Below, piece by piece: positions 33,474 through 42,256 of a stretch of DNA of 51,389 bases (within the stretch, counting starts at the first letter, position 1; each line of letters begins with the position of its first letter). The notes beneath the pieces are model-generated. The model did no database searches and was not told where the DNA came from. It saw nothing but the letters and a program-made list of their open reading frames with translations. Where the stretch lies: positions 1 to 51,389 of the forward strand of contig JBKPNV010000087.1 of assembly GCA_046732795.1 (NCBI GenBank), in the 5' to 3' direction. The translations under genes and the position numbers were made by a program. This DNA comes from Gp6-AA40 sp046732795. Its GTDB lineage: Bacteria; Acidobacteriota; Vicinamibacteria; Vicinamibacterales; UBA2999.

Positions 33474-35099
33474 CTAGCCAATCGCCATCAGATCGAACTG
33501 TTCGTGATGGAGCTGGGCATCGGGTCGCAGAGCGATGTCCCGACCGAGCGACTGCTTCAGGTCCTTGAATACCGCGCGTTCCTCGTCTCGAAACGCGCGC
33601 GCGATGTCCGGATTGACCCGCAGCACCAGGCTCTGCCCATTCAGATCACCGCTGATCTTCTTCACTTCAGAGAGAATCTCGTAACAGATCGTCGACGCCG
33701 ACTTGATCACCGCGCTGCCGGCGCAATACGGACACGGTTCCGTCAACACGCGCTCGAGGCTCTGTTTGACGCGCTTGCGGGTGATGATGACCAGACCGAA
33801 GTCGGACACCTGCAGCGCCTTTGACGGCGAGCGATCCTTGCGCAGCTCCTGCTCCACCGTCTGGAAGACCTTCTGCCGGTTCTTCTTCTCCTCCATGTCG
33901 ATGAAGTCGAGGACGATGATGCCGCCGAGATCGCGCAGCCGGATCTGACGCACGATCTCCTTCACCGCTTCGAGATTGGTCTTGAGGATCGTATCTTCGA
34001 GACGTCCGGCCGTTTTCTTGCCGACGTAGCGTCCGGTGTTGACGTCGATTGCCACCAGTGCCTCGGTCTGGTTGATGACAATGGAGCCGCCTGACTTCAA
34101 CCAGACCTTGCTGCGCAGCGCGCGGTCGATTTCCGCCTGCACGCCGTACTCCTCGAAGATGGGGTACTCCTTCTCGTACAGTCTTACCTTCGAGGCGAGC
34201 GACGGCATGATCCGCTCGATGAGCTCGAGCACTCGGCGATACTCGAGATCGTTGTCGATGCGGATGGCCGAGTAGTCGTCGGTGAGCAGATCCCGGAGCA
34301 GCTTCGCCACGAGGCTCTGTTCCTGGTAGACCACGGCCGGGGCGCGCGATGTCTCGGCCTTCTGGCGAATGTCCGTCCAGACGCGATGGAAGTAGCTCAG
34401 GTCGGAAACGATATCTTCCTTGGGCCGCCCCGCCGCGGCGGTCCGGATGATGAGGCCGCCGCCAAATCCGGTCTGCTCACGGAACTCACGGACGATGCCG
34501 CGCAACCGGGAACGCTCCTCGCGCGACTCAATCTTCCGTGACACACCGACGTGATCGACGGTCGGCATGAACACGAGGAAGCGTCCCGGCATCGTCGCAT
34601 GCGACGTCAGCCGCGCGCCCTTGGTGCCGAGGGGTTCCTTGGCAACCTGGACGATGATTTCCTGTCCTTCTTTGAGGAGCTCTTCAATCTTCGGTTCGGG
34701 ACCTTTCTCCCGATCCCGATCGCTTCTCGAGTCGCGGCGTCCGCCAGGGCTCGATGGGCGATCCCGGCGTTGGCCACTGCTCGAACTGCCGGTCTGGCCG
34801 TTCCCGCTGCCGGCTGCCGGCACTGCTCCCGCATCTTCCTCTTCGGTCTCGAAGCGGTCCAGTTCCTCGATGGCCGCGACGACGTCGGTTACGTACAGGA
34901 AGCCGTCACGTTCGAGCCCAAGATCGATGAAGGCCGATTGCATCCCCGGCAGCACCTTCGAGACCCGGCCCTTGTAGACGTTGCCGACAACGCCGCGCGA
35001 ACGCTCGCGCTCGATGAAGATCTCCGCGACCTGGTCGTCCTCGAGAATTGCGACCCGTGTTTCGTGGGCGCTCGAGGAGATGATCATCTCCTTGCTCAT
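33474..35099 (-). CDS. rng: Ribonuclease G/E family endoribonuclease
   Basis: 541 residues from ATG 35099, with GGAGT 9 bases upstream; a longer frame to 35129 is not supported. The S1 domain (about 25-155) is interrupted by a Ser/Gly/Arg/Asp-rich insert of about 55 residues (near 85-135). Metal-binding Asp residues lie in LVAIDVNTGRY and GIIVLDFIDM, followed by RKRVKQSLERVL and the zinc-link CPYC. It cuts single-stranded AU-rich RNA and matures 16S rRNA. Its position after rodA in the mre cluster is common in bacteria. Confidence 0.94.
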   Translation of the reverse strand: MSKEMIISSSAHETRVAILEDDQVAEIFIERERSRGVVGNVYKGRVSKVLPGMQSAFIDLGLERDGFLYVTDVVAAIEELDRFETEEEDAGAVPAAGSGNGQTGSSSSGQRRDRPSSPGGRRDSRSDRDREKGPEPKIEELLKEGQEIIVQVAKEPLGTKGARLTSHATMPGRFLVFMPTVDHVGVSRKIESREERSRLRGIVREFREQTGFGGGLIIRTAAAGRPKEDIVSDLSYFHRVWTDIRQKAETSRAPAVVYQEQSLVAKLLRDLLTDDYSAIRIDNDLEYRRVLELIERIMPSLASKVRLYEKEYPIFEEYGVQAEIDRALRSKVWLKSGGSIVINQTEALVAIDVNTGRYVGKKTAGRLEDTILKTNLEAVKEIVRQIRLRDLGGIIVLDFIDMEEKKNRQKVFQTVEQELRKDRSPSKALQVSDFGLVIITRKRVKQSLERVLTEPCPYCAGSAVIKSASTICYEILSEVKKISGDLNGQSLVLRVNPDIARAFRDEERAVFKDLKQSLGRDIALRPDAQLHHEQFDLMAIG

Positions 35100-35209
35100 G
35101 CCCGTAACTCCGTGGGGCCCGTGAGACACCCGTGTCTTCGACGACAGACGTGCACATCAGTACGCACGTCAGCACGATCGCGAAGAGCAACGTGATCACG
35201 CGATGGCCC

Positions 35210-36292
35210 TCAATTCGTAAACCGCCGCATCCGCACGTTGAGAATGAGGCCGAATCCTGCCAGGGTGGCAATCATGGAGGAGCCGCCGTAACTCATGAGC
35301 GGAAGCGTCAGACCCTTGACCGGCGCAAGGCCGGCCGACATCGTAATGTTGTACAGCACCTGGAACGTGAAGCTGGCCAGCACTCCCAGCACCAGGTACG
35401 CACCGAGTCGGTCCTTCGCCAGGCGGGCCGACTCGATAGCCCTGAGAATCACGAACAAATACAACCCGAGCGCCACGAGGACGCCGGCAAACCCATGCTC
35501 CTCGGCGAACGCCGAGAAGATGAAGTCATTATGTGCCACCGGAAGGAAACGCAGCTGACCCTGTGTCCCCTTCTGAAATCCTTTTCCCCACGGCCCGCCC
35601 GATCCGGTCGTAATGCGGGCTTGAAGCTGCTGATACCCGGCTCCCCGAGCGTCCGCCTCGGGGTCCAGGAAGGTTGAGACGCGCTCTTTCTGGTAATCCT
35701 TGAGCGCGAATTTCCATGCGACCGGCGCGGCCATCAGACCGACCAGCGCGAGGATCCCGAAGACGCGCATCGGCATGCCGGCCGCGAACGCGACGACGAA
35801 GAGAATCGGCAGCAGCGTGGCCGCCGTGCCCAGATCGGGTTGCTGGTAAATGACCAGGAAAGGTACTGCCGTAATCGCCCCTGCGATGATGAGGTCCGAC
35901 GGAAGGACGGCGCCGCGCCGGCTCTCACCGAAGAACTTGGCCAGCACCAGCGCCACGGCTGCCTTGGCGAACTCCGACGGCTGCAGGTTGAGAGGCCCCA
36001 TGTCGATCCAGCGCCGCGACCCGCCGCGAACGACGCCGAAGAAGAGCACGAACACGAGAAGCGCGACGATGCCGAGGTAAATGAAGTGCGATTTGTCGGC
36101 GAGTGAACGATAGTCGAGCGTGAGGCACACCACCAGCGCGACCAGGCCGATCGCGAGGCCGTACAACTGCGTCACGTAAAGGCTCGATCCACCCGTGGCG
36201 CTGTAGATCTGAACTACCCCGATCAGACACAGCGCGAGGATGGCGGCCAACATCGCCCAGTCGACGTGATAGTAAAGGCGACGTTCGAACAT
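35210..36292 (-). CDS. rodA: Rod-shape peptidoglycan glycosyltransferase RodA
   Basis: 360 residues with about ten membrane helices (FtsW/RodA/SpoVE family). Conserved segments are RRWIDMGPLNLQPSEFAK (the SEDS signature with catalytic-loop residues), YQQPDLGTAATLLPI, ITTGSGGPWGKGFQKGTQGQ, FLPVAHNDFIFSAFAEEHGF and GLTLPLMSYGGSSM near the C-terminus. RodA polymerises lipid II in the elongasome, paired with PBP2 encoded 3 bases upstream. Between this gene and rng are 110 bases without a supported gene. Confidence 0.96.
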   Translation of the reverse strand: MFERRLYYHVDWAMLAAILALCLIGVVQIYSATGGSSLYVTQLYGLAIGLVALVVCLTLDYRSLADKSHFIYLGIVALLVFVLFFGVVRGGSRRWIDMGPLNLQPSEFAKAAVALVLAKFFGESRRGAVLPSDLIIAGAITAVPFLVIYQQPDLGTAATLLPILFVVAFAAGMPMRVFGILALVGLMAAPVAWKFALKDYQKERVSTFLDPEADARGAGYQQLQARITTGSGGPWGKGFQKGTQGQLRFLPVAHNDFIFSAFAEEHGFAGVLVALGLYLFVILRAIESARLAKDRLGAYLVLGVLASFTFQVLYNITMSAGLAPVKGLTLPLMSYGGSSMIATLAGFGLILNVRMRRFTN

Positions 36293-36295
36293 CCC

Positions 36296-38320
36296 TTACC
36301 TCGCCACACCCGTCACGGCAGGAGCGGCATCTGCGGGATGCCGTTCGAGTAGCGCGATCTCGCGTTGCCCTTCGACGGGTCCCGGGTCATCAGCCGGTAT
36401 CGCCGGCGGATCGGGATACTCACGTGGGCCACTGTCGCCGGCGGAATCGGAGAAGTCGAGCCGCATTTCCTCCGGCTTCGGCGCCGGCGGGAGCGGACGA
36501 CCATCCTGTTTTGCGAAGTACGTATCGAGGATGTGGTGGGCGACTGACGCGGCGTTCGGCCCGTGCATCCCGTGTTCAAGAAATACGATGCCAGCGATCG
36601 TCGGATTGTCGCGCGGGGCGAAGAACGAGAACCAGCCGTTGTCGCGGAGATCCCGCTTCCCGCGCGCCGCCGCGCGCCCCTGGTTCGAAATGATTTGCGC
36701 GGTGCCCGTCTTGCCGGCGATATCCTTCCCGGCGACGCGCGCCCGGCCGCCGGTGCCGCTGCCGTTGACCACCATCCACATCCCGTCGCGGATTGCCTGC
36801 AGCTTCTCGGGCGTGATGTCGAATTTCGATTGCGCCGGCGGCGCCGCCACCGGCTTCCAGCCGTCACCGGTGCCGTCGTCCATCGCCTTGACGAGGTGAG
36901 GCGTGATACGCGTGCCCCCATTGGCGATTGTCGCCATGTACACGGCCATCGATACCGGTGTGACCGAGACCGCACCCTGGCCGATTCCGACCGAGATGGT
37001 CTCGCCGGCGTACCACTTCTCATGCCGGGTGTCCTGCTTCCACTTGGTCGACGGCACGAGACCCGTGACCTCGTTCGGCAGATCGATGCCGCTCTTCACG
37101 CCGAGCCCGAGCAGCGTGGCCCACTTGTTGATGCGATCGACGCCGAGCATGTTGGCGACGGTGTAGAAGTAGACGTCGCACGATTGCGCAATCGCGGTCT
37201 TCAGGTCGACCGACCCGTGGCCGCCCTTCTTCCAGCATTTGAAGTAGCGCCCGTAAAAGTTGGCCCCGCCACCGCAGTTCACGTGGAAGTTCGGATCGAT
37301 CACGTCCTCTTCGAGACCGGCCAGGCCGACCGCCATTTTGAAGGTCGATCCCGGCGAGTACCGCCCCTGTATCGCGCGGTTGTTCAGCGGACGCTGCTCG
37401 TCGGTGTTCAGCGACGCCCACGTTCCGCGATCGATTCCCGCGGCGAACGCGTTCGGGTCGTAGGTCGGCCGGCTCGTAAATGCCAGCACCTCACCGGTGC
37501 GCGGATCGAGAACCACGGCCGCGCCCGCATTCGTCAGCCCCGCCATGCTCACGGCGTTGAACGCCTCTTCCGTCGCCCGTTGCACGTCGTAGTCGATGGT
37601 GAGCTGCATCCGCTTGCCTTCGGTCGGTTTCTCTTCCTGCAGTACGCTCATCTCGCGTCCCATGCTGTTGACGACCACCACGCGGGCGCCGTCGGCACCC
37701 TTCAAGGCCGCGTTGTAGATCTTCTCTATCCCGGACTGGCCGGCGATATCACCACTCTTGAACTCCGGGTCGGAGGCCACCTGTGCGTCGCTGACCTGAC
37801 CCACGTAGCCGAAGAGGTGCGCAGCGAGCGACTCCGGGTACTTGCGGGTGGGCACCTCTTCGACTCTCACGTCCGGCAGTTCGAAGTCGAGCCGCCGTGC
37901 AGTGATTGCCGCCACCTGGGCCAGCGTCGCATCCTCGACGATGAGGATCGGCCGGTATGACGGCTCACCGCGATGTCGCTCGATGACATCCTGCACCTGC
38001 TTCAGGTCGAGCCCCGCCACCCGCGCGAGGAGCCGGGCAGTCTGATCGAGATCTTTTGAGTGCTCGCGCAGGATGGAAATCGTGAAGGAGTGACGATTCT
38101 CGACCAGCACTCTTCCGTTGCGGTCGAACAGAATCCCACGCGGCGCGCGCAACGCGAGCGTGCGCTGATGGTTGTTCTCCGCCATCTCCTGATACTTCGC
38201 GTGCTGGACGATCTGCAGCACCCAGAAACAGATCCCGAGCGCGGCAAACACCACGATGACGATGCCCTGGAGCACGACCAGCCGCTCGCCGATTCGCCTG
38301 CGATTTTCACCCTGGGACAT
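36296..38320 (-). CDS. mrdA: Penicillin-binding protein 2 (elongation-specific transpeptidase)
   Basis: 674 residues. One N-terminal membrane anchor (about 15-38), a dimerisation domain (APRGILFDRNGRVL at 59-72), then the transpeptidase domain with S325-T-F-K328, S380-C-D382 and K537-T-G539. It cross-links peptidoglycan along the side wall, together with RodA. A Pro/Asp-rich tail of about 60 residues follows the catalytic domain. The start follows mreD by 5 bases. It should be a beta-lactam target. Confidence 0.96.
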   Translation of the reverse strand: MSQGENRRRIGERLVVLQGIVIVVFAALGICFWVLQIVQHAKYQEMAENNHQRTLALRAPRGILFDRNGRVLVENRHSFTISILREHSKDLDQTARLLARVAGLDLKQVQDVIERHRGEPSYRPILIVEDATLAQVAAITARRLDFELPDVRVEEVPTRKYPESLAAHLFGYVGQVSDAQVASDPEFKSGDIAGQSGIEKIYNAALKGADGARVVVVNSMGREMSVLQEEKPTEGKRMQLTIDYDVQRATEEAFNAVSMAGLTNAGAAVVLDPRTGEVLAFTSRPTYDPNAFAAGIDRGTWASLNTDEQRPLNNRAIQGRYSPGSTFKMAVGLAGLEEDVIDPNFHVNCGGGANFYGRYFKCWKKGGHGSVDLKTAIAQSCDVYFYTVANMLGVDRINKWATLLGLGVKSGIDLPNEVTGLVPSTKWKQDTRHEKWYAGETISVGIGQGAVSVTPVSMAVYMATIANGGTRITPHLVKAMDDGTGDGWKPVAAPPAQSKFDITPEKLQAIRDGMWMVVNGSGTGGRARVAGKDIAGKTGTAQIISNQGRAAARGKRDLRDNGWFSFFAPRDNPTIAGIVFLEHGMHGPNAASVAHHILDTYFAKQDGRPLPPAPKPEEMRLDFSDSAGDSGPREYPDPPAIPADDPGPVEGQREIALLERHPADAAPAVTGVAR

Positions 38321-38325
38321 AACGG

Positions 38326-38832
38326 CTATCCTCGCGGTCGCCGGCCCATCCGCCGGCGCTCAATAACTCCGGGGAGCGCTTCGATGATGGCGAAGGCAAT
38401 CATGCCCACGACCGCATTTCCCACGGCCTGGCTCGCGACCGCCTTCCATGGCGAGGGGAATGCGCGAAGCCCGAGGCCCACATTCAAGCCCATGAACAGC
38501 GCCGCATGCGCGACCGTCGCACCGACAAACATCAGGAACCGCGGCAGTGCGGACGTCAGGATGAACTGCTGACTGATTGCACCCGCCAGGAACCCGATCA
38601 CCGACTTCGCCAGCCCGCCGATGCCGAGCACGCCCGTCGACAACGAATCCTGGATCAACCCGGCCATGCTCCCGGCGAGCATCCCACCCACCGGCCCCGT
38701 CGTCAGCGCGACGGATACCACGGCGACGAGGACGAGATCAATCGCGGCGGACCCCCCGACGAGCAACTTCGCCAGCGTGGTCTGAAGCGCCAGCGCCAGT
38801 GCCACTGCAATCAGCCCCCCGACAGCTCTCAC
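38326..38832 (-). CDS. mreD: Rod shape-determining protein MreD
   Basis: 168 residues, five or so hydrophobic helices and little else, which is typical for this poorly conserved protein. LVAVVSVALTTGPVGGMLAG, AGLIQDSLSTGVLGIGGLAKSVIGFLAG match the family pattern of a Gly-rich membrane core. GTG start overlaps the TGA of mreC by 4 bases (GTGA). The assignment rests largely on position between mreC and mrdA. Confidence 0.9.
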   Translation of the reverse strand: MRAVGGLIAVALALALQTTLAKLLVGGSAAIDLVLVAVVSVALTTGPVGGMLAGSMAGLIQDSLSTGVLGIGGLAKSVIGFLAGAISQQFILTSALPRFLMFVGATVAHAALFMGLNVGLGLRAFPSPWKAVASQAVGNAVVGMIAFAIIEALPGVIERRRMGRRPRG

Positions 38833-39659
38833 TGCGCCTCGCTGGGCGGCGGAGCCACCACCACCAGCACCGTCTCGAGCTCGGAAAACTGCACCGCCGG
38901 ACGAACCACGACGTCTGTGAATTCACCACTTTGGCGGTCAATTGATTGTACCTGACCGATAAGGAAGCCTTTCGGGTAAATCCCTTCGATACCCGACGTC
39001 ACCACGCGATCCCCGACCTGAATGTCGGCTGTGCCTGCCACGTGGTCCAGACGAAAACGATCCGTCCCTGTCCCGACCACCACGCCCTGCGCGCGCGAAC
39101 GCTCGACAATCGCCCCGGCCGCCGCATCGCGGTCGATGAGCAGCTGGACCTTCGACGCGCGCCGTGCGGGCATGATGATGCGGCCAACGACACCGGCCGG
39201 CGCGAGCACAGCCATATCGGGCGCCAGCCCGTCTCCGGTTCCCTTGTCGATCGTCATAGTACGGAATTCAGGGCTTGCACCGCCGGCAATCACGGACGCC
39301 GCCGTCGTCTTCAGCTGAACGGCGGATTTGAGATCGAGCAAGCCTTGCAGCGTGCGCGACTGCTGCGCGAGCGCACGCTCCTGCTGGAGCCCTACCTGTA
39401 GCGCGGCGATCTCATCTTTGAGCTTGGCGTTCTCGGCGCGGACGTCCTGCAACGCGACGTAGTTCGTCCAGTTGTCGTGCATCGTGGCGATGGCCGAGGT
39501 CACCGCTCGCTGAACCTCCCCGAAGGTGCCGACGGTCACTTCCTCGAGCACCGGCACTCCTCGCTGGGTGTTCACCTGTGCCGAAATCAGGAGGATGTGT
39601 CCGACGATCACGGCCATGAACAACCAGCCGGTGCGTTGTCGGATGTCGAGTACTGCCAT
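38829..39659 (-). CDS. mreC: Rod shape-determining protein MreC
   Basis: 276 residues: a membrane anchor (about 11-28, GWLFMAVIVGHILLISAQV), a coiled coil (about 60-105, ENAKLKDEIAALQVGLQQE) and the periplasmic double beta-barrel (ASVIAGGASPEFRTMTIDKG, DGLAPDMAVLAPAGVVGRI, VQLLIDRDAAAGAIVERSRA). MreC links MreB filaments to the peptidoglycan synthases. The ATG shares one base with the mreB stop (TGATG). Confidence 0.95.
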   Translation of the reverse strand: MAVLDIRQRTGWLFMAVIVGHILLISAQVNTQRGVPVLEEVTVGTFGEVQRAVTSAIATMHDNWTNYVALQDVRAENAKLKDEIAALQVGLQQERALAQQSRTLQGLLDLKSAVQLKTTAASVIAGGASPEFRTMTIDKGTGDGLAPDMAVLAPAGVVGRIIMPARRASKVQLLIDRDAAAGAIVERSRAQGVVVGTGTDRFRLDHVAGTADIQVGDRVVTSGIEGIYPKGFLIGQVQSIDRQSGEFTDVVVRPAVQFSELETVLVVVAPPPSEAQ

Positions 39660-40684
39660 CAGTCAATCGAGATCTTCCGGAGCAGGTTGAAGTCCGAAAG
39701 CATCTTGCCCGCCCCCAGCACCACGGAGGACAAGGGATCTTCAGCCATCGCCAGCGGCAAACCCGTTTCCTCGCGCAGTCGCTTGTCGAGATTCTTGAGC
39801 AGCGATCCGCCACCGGTCAGGACGATGCCGCGATCCACGATGTCCGCCGACAACTCCGGCGGCGTGCGCTCGAGCGCGACGCGGACGGCGTCGACGATGA
39901 CGTTGACGGTCTCGGTGAGCGCTTCACGGATCTCCTCGTCACTGATGGTGATCGTCTTTGGCACCCCCTCGATCAGGTGCCGCCCCTTGATCTCCATCGT
40001 CATCTTCTCGTCGAGCGGGAACGCGGATCCGATTTCCATCTTGATCTGTTCGGCGGTGCGCTCGCCGATCAGCAAGTTGTAGGCCTTTTTGATGTACTGG
40101 ATGATGGCTTCATCCATCTCGTTTCCAGCGACACGTACCGCCTTGCTGTAGACGATTCCTGCGAGCGAGATCACAGCGATGTCAGTGGTACCGCCGCCGA
40201 TGTCGACGATCATGTTTCCGGACGGCTCGGTGATCGGCATGCCGGCGCCGATCGCTGCGGCCATCGCCTCCTCGACGAGGTGAACCTCGCTCGCCTTCGC
40301 GCGGTAGGCGCTGTCCTTCACCGCGCGTTTTTCCACCTGCGTGATCTCCGACGGCACGCCGATGACGATGCGCGGGCGGACCCAGACGTTGCGGTTGTGC
40401 GCCTTTTTGATGAAGTAGGTCAGCATCTTCTCGGTGACCTCGAAGTCGGCGATGACTCCATCCTTCATCGGCTTGATCGCGACGATGTTGCCGGGCGTGC
40501 GGCCAAGCATGTCCTTGGCTTCCTTGCCGACCGCCTCGACGCGACCGTTCACTTTATTGATGGCGACGATTGACGGCTCGTTGACGACGATGCCCTTGCC
40601 ACGCGCATAGACGCACGTGTTGGCGGTACCGAGATCGATGGCGAGGTCACTCGAGAACAGTGAGAAGAACGAGCCGAGCGGCAA
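39659..40684 (-). CDS. mreB: Actin-like cell-shape protein MreB
   Basis: 341 residues. Actin-fold ATP-binding motifs are clear: DLAIDLGTANTCVY (phosphate 1), NMIVDIGGGTTDIAVI (phosphate 2) and GIVLTGGGSLL (adenosine). MreB polymerises under the membrane and steers elongasome synthesis. I choose TTG 40684 as the start: AGGAGG (40695-40700) is 10 bases upstream and LPLGSFFSLFSSDLAIDLG then matches normal MreB N-termini. An ATG at 40711 would lie before that ribosome-binding site. First gene of mreBCD-mrdA-rodA. Confidence 0.95.
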   Translation of the reverse strand: MPLGSFFSLFSSDLAIDLGTANTCVYARGKGIVVNEPSIVAINKVNGRVEAVGKEAKDMLGRTPGNIVAIKPMKDGVIADFEVTEKMLTYFIKKAHNRNVWVRPRIVIGVPSEITQVEKRAVKDSAYRAKASEVHLVEEAMAAAIGAGMPITEPSGNMIVDIGGGTTDIAVISLAGIVYSKAVRVAGNEMDEAIIQYIKKAYNLLIGERTAEQIKMEIGSAFPLDEKMTMEIKGRHLIEGVPKTITISDEEIREALTETVNVIVDAVRVALERTPPELSADIVDRGIVLTGGGSLLKNLDKRLREETGLPLAMAEDPLSSVVLGAGKMLSDFNLLRKISID

Positions 40685-40772
40685 GATTACGGGCCCTCCT
40701 GAGACACGCATTCCCCACCGAGAACCATCGGCGGGATTGCGCAATCGCGACGAGAAAACAAGGCAGTCAAAG

Positions 40773-41894
40773 CTACGAGCTTTCCTGGGAAACGTAAATA
40801 CCGTCCTTGCCGGAAGCCTTGACGCGGTACATGGCCATGTCTGCCGCTTTCATGAGCTCTTCGGCGGTACGGGGCATATCTGGTTGCAGTGTGGCGACAC
40901 CGATTGAGACGGTCTGACGGACAGACAAACCGTCCGATGCCAGAAATCGCGACGCGCGCAGCCGATCGCGAATGCGTTCGGCAACTTGTACGGCGCCTTC
41001 CGTATTGGTATCGGGAAGCAACAGCGTGAACTCGTCGCCACCAAATCGTGCGACGACGTCCGTTTCACGAGCGCATCCGCGGATCACGGCAGCCGCCTCC
41101 ATCAGGACCTTGCTGCCGGCAAGATGGCCGTGCGCGTCGTTGACCGACTTGAAGCTGTCGAGATCGAGAAAGAGCAATGAGAGCGGACTGCCGTTGCGCA
41201 GGCAGCGCTTCGTCTCCCGGCGCAGCACCTGATTGAGGTAGCGCGAATTGGACAGCCGCGTGAGTTCGTCGGTCACTGACAACGCTTCCGCGCGTTGCAG
41301 CGAGAGCGCGTTGTCGAGCGCAATCGCGGACGGCTCGAGGAGCAATCTGAGCGACATCACCAGCGACGGTCCCATCGTTGGCGTGTTGCGCGAGGGCTGC
41401 GGATCGAGACATACGAGCGCGCCCACGCTGCGATTGCGGCACGTGAGCGGGAGGGCAATCGCCGATCCGAGAGAACCCGGGCCACCGCGCGAATCTTTGG
41501 CCAGGTCACCAGACAGAAATTCAGCGGCGTGCCGCATCACCCAGTTGGCGGCGGACCAGAGCGACGGACCGAGGCTCGGCACGAGCCCGGCATCGGCCAG
41601 AACGTTCAGATGTCCGTTGACATCGTGCGCGATCACGACCCAGCAGGGAGCCGGAACCCACCCCTGTGCCTGACGGACCATCCAGTCCGCGACCTTGCGC
41701 GGGTCGAGGCTGGCATTGGCCTCCCGAACCGCCTCGACAAATGCCTCACGCCGCTCAACCCGTCCTCTGAGCGCACGGGCGCGCGTCTTCAAACGGGCGG
41801 CAAGATCCAACCGCCGGGTTGCTCGCGCCGGCCGAGGCAACAGGTTACGTTTGCTCGAGATTGGTCTCAGCGCTCGCTTAGGAGACGCGGGCAT
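40773..41894 (-). CDS. GAF-GGDEF diguanylate cyclase
   Basis: 373 residues. An N-terminal basic stretch and short coiled coil (about 30-60) lead to a GAF-like sensor (about 65-200), then the GGDEF domain (about 205-370): VTDELTRLSNSRYL, FLDLDSFKSVND, GGDEF intact at 285-289 and the inhibitory I-site RETD at 276-279, five residues ahead. It should make cyclic-di-GMP with product inhibition. It ends 88 bases before mreB on the same strand, so co-transcription with cell-shape genes is possible. Confidence 0.92.
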   Translation of the reverse strand: MPASPKRALRPISSKRNLLPRPARATRRLDLAARLKTRARALRGRVERREAFVEAVREANASLDPRKVADWMVRQAQGWVPAPCWVVIAHDVNGHLNVLADAGLVPSLGPSLWSAANWVMRHAAEFLSGDLAKDSRGGPGSLGSAIALPLTCRNRSVGALVCLDPQPSRNTPTMGPSLVMSLRLLLEPSAIALDNALSLQRAEALSVTDELTRLSNSRYLNQVLRRETKRCLRNGSPLSLLFLDLDSFKSVNDAHGHLAGSKVLMEAAAVIRGCARETDVVARFGGDEFTLLLPDTNTEGAVQVAERIRDRLRASRFLASDGLSVRQTVSIGVATLQPDMPRTAEELMKAADMAMYRVKASGKDGIYVSQESS

Positions 41895-41933
41895 CGGTGT
41901 GTGCAGAAACAGCTCGAAAGCCGCTAAGTCCTT

Positions 41934-41957
41934 CTAAATGTAATAAATAATATCATG
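41934..41957. promoter_or_regulatory. AT-rich island, probable promoter region between dgc and ppiD
   Basis: TAAATGTAATAAATAATATC is strikingly AT-rich against the high-GC background and lies in the divergent gap. It contains TATTAT-like hexamers usable as -10 boxes in either direction, 40-60 bases upstream of the diguanylate cyclase start. No confident -35 match is seen. Confidence 0.35.
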
Positions 41958-42095
41958 ACCCCTTGCGAGGGCCGACCTGTGACGTCCCTTCTTTTCATCG
42001 GTTTCTGCGGGTCCGGACTGTAGGGAGTCGACGGCGTAAACGATTGCCGTCGTGTCACTTCCTAGCGTACGATGGTTGTTCCGCCTCCGCCGCAG

Positions 42096-42119
42096 GCTTC
42101 GGCGAGACCTCGCCGAAGC
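42096..42119. repeat. Near-perfect palindrome GCTTCGGCGAG-AC-CTCGCCGAAGC
   Basis: An 11-base arm is followed by its exact complement after two bases; the realistic stem is 9 bp with a 6-base loop. GCGTTTTAG follows on the plus strand. It lies in the 362-base gap upstream of ppiD (41895-42256), which has no other supported gene. It could be an intrinsic terminator or attenuator in the ppiD leader, or another repeat family. Confidence 0.6.
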
Positions 42120-42256
42120 GCGTTTTAGTCGCCTCGCGACCGATGTCGCGCGAAGGCGGGTTCGAGGAGTCTTCGTTTTCAGCCGGCGCGGCTCCGCCTC
42201 GCTGGCGTCAGAGTATCTTCTGGCCGCGCCCGGCGCGGCGACTGACCGGTGCATCT

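Noticed and set aside
34906..35208. Small hydrophobic open frame between rodA and rng (ITLLFAIVLTCVLMC)
   Set aside because: The frame continues out of phase into rng, has no ribosome-binding site and no family resemblance; the hydrophobic stretch may be chance.
36563..37960. 465-residue open frame opposite mrdA
   Set aside because: Antisense to a complete PBP2 with all three active-site motifs.
41963..42256. 98-residue upstream extension of the PpiD frame
   Set aside because: It lacks family sequence, crosses a palindrome and would put a long basic segment ahead of the membrane anchor.
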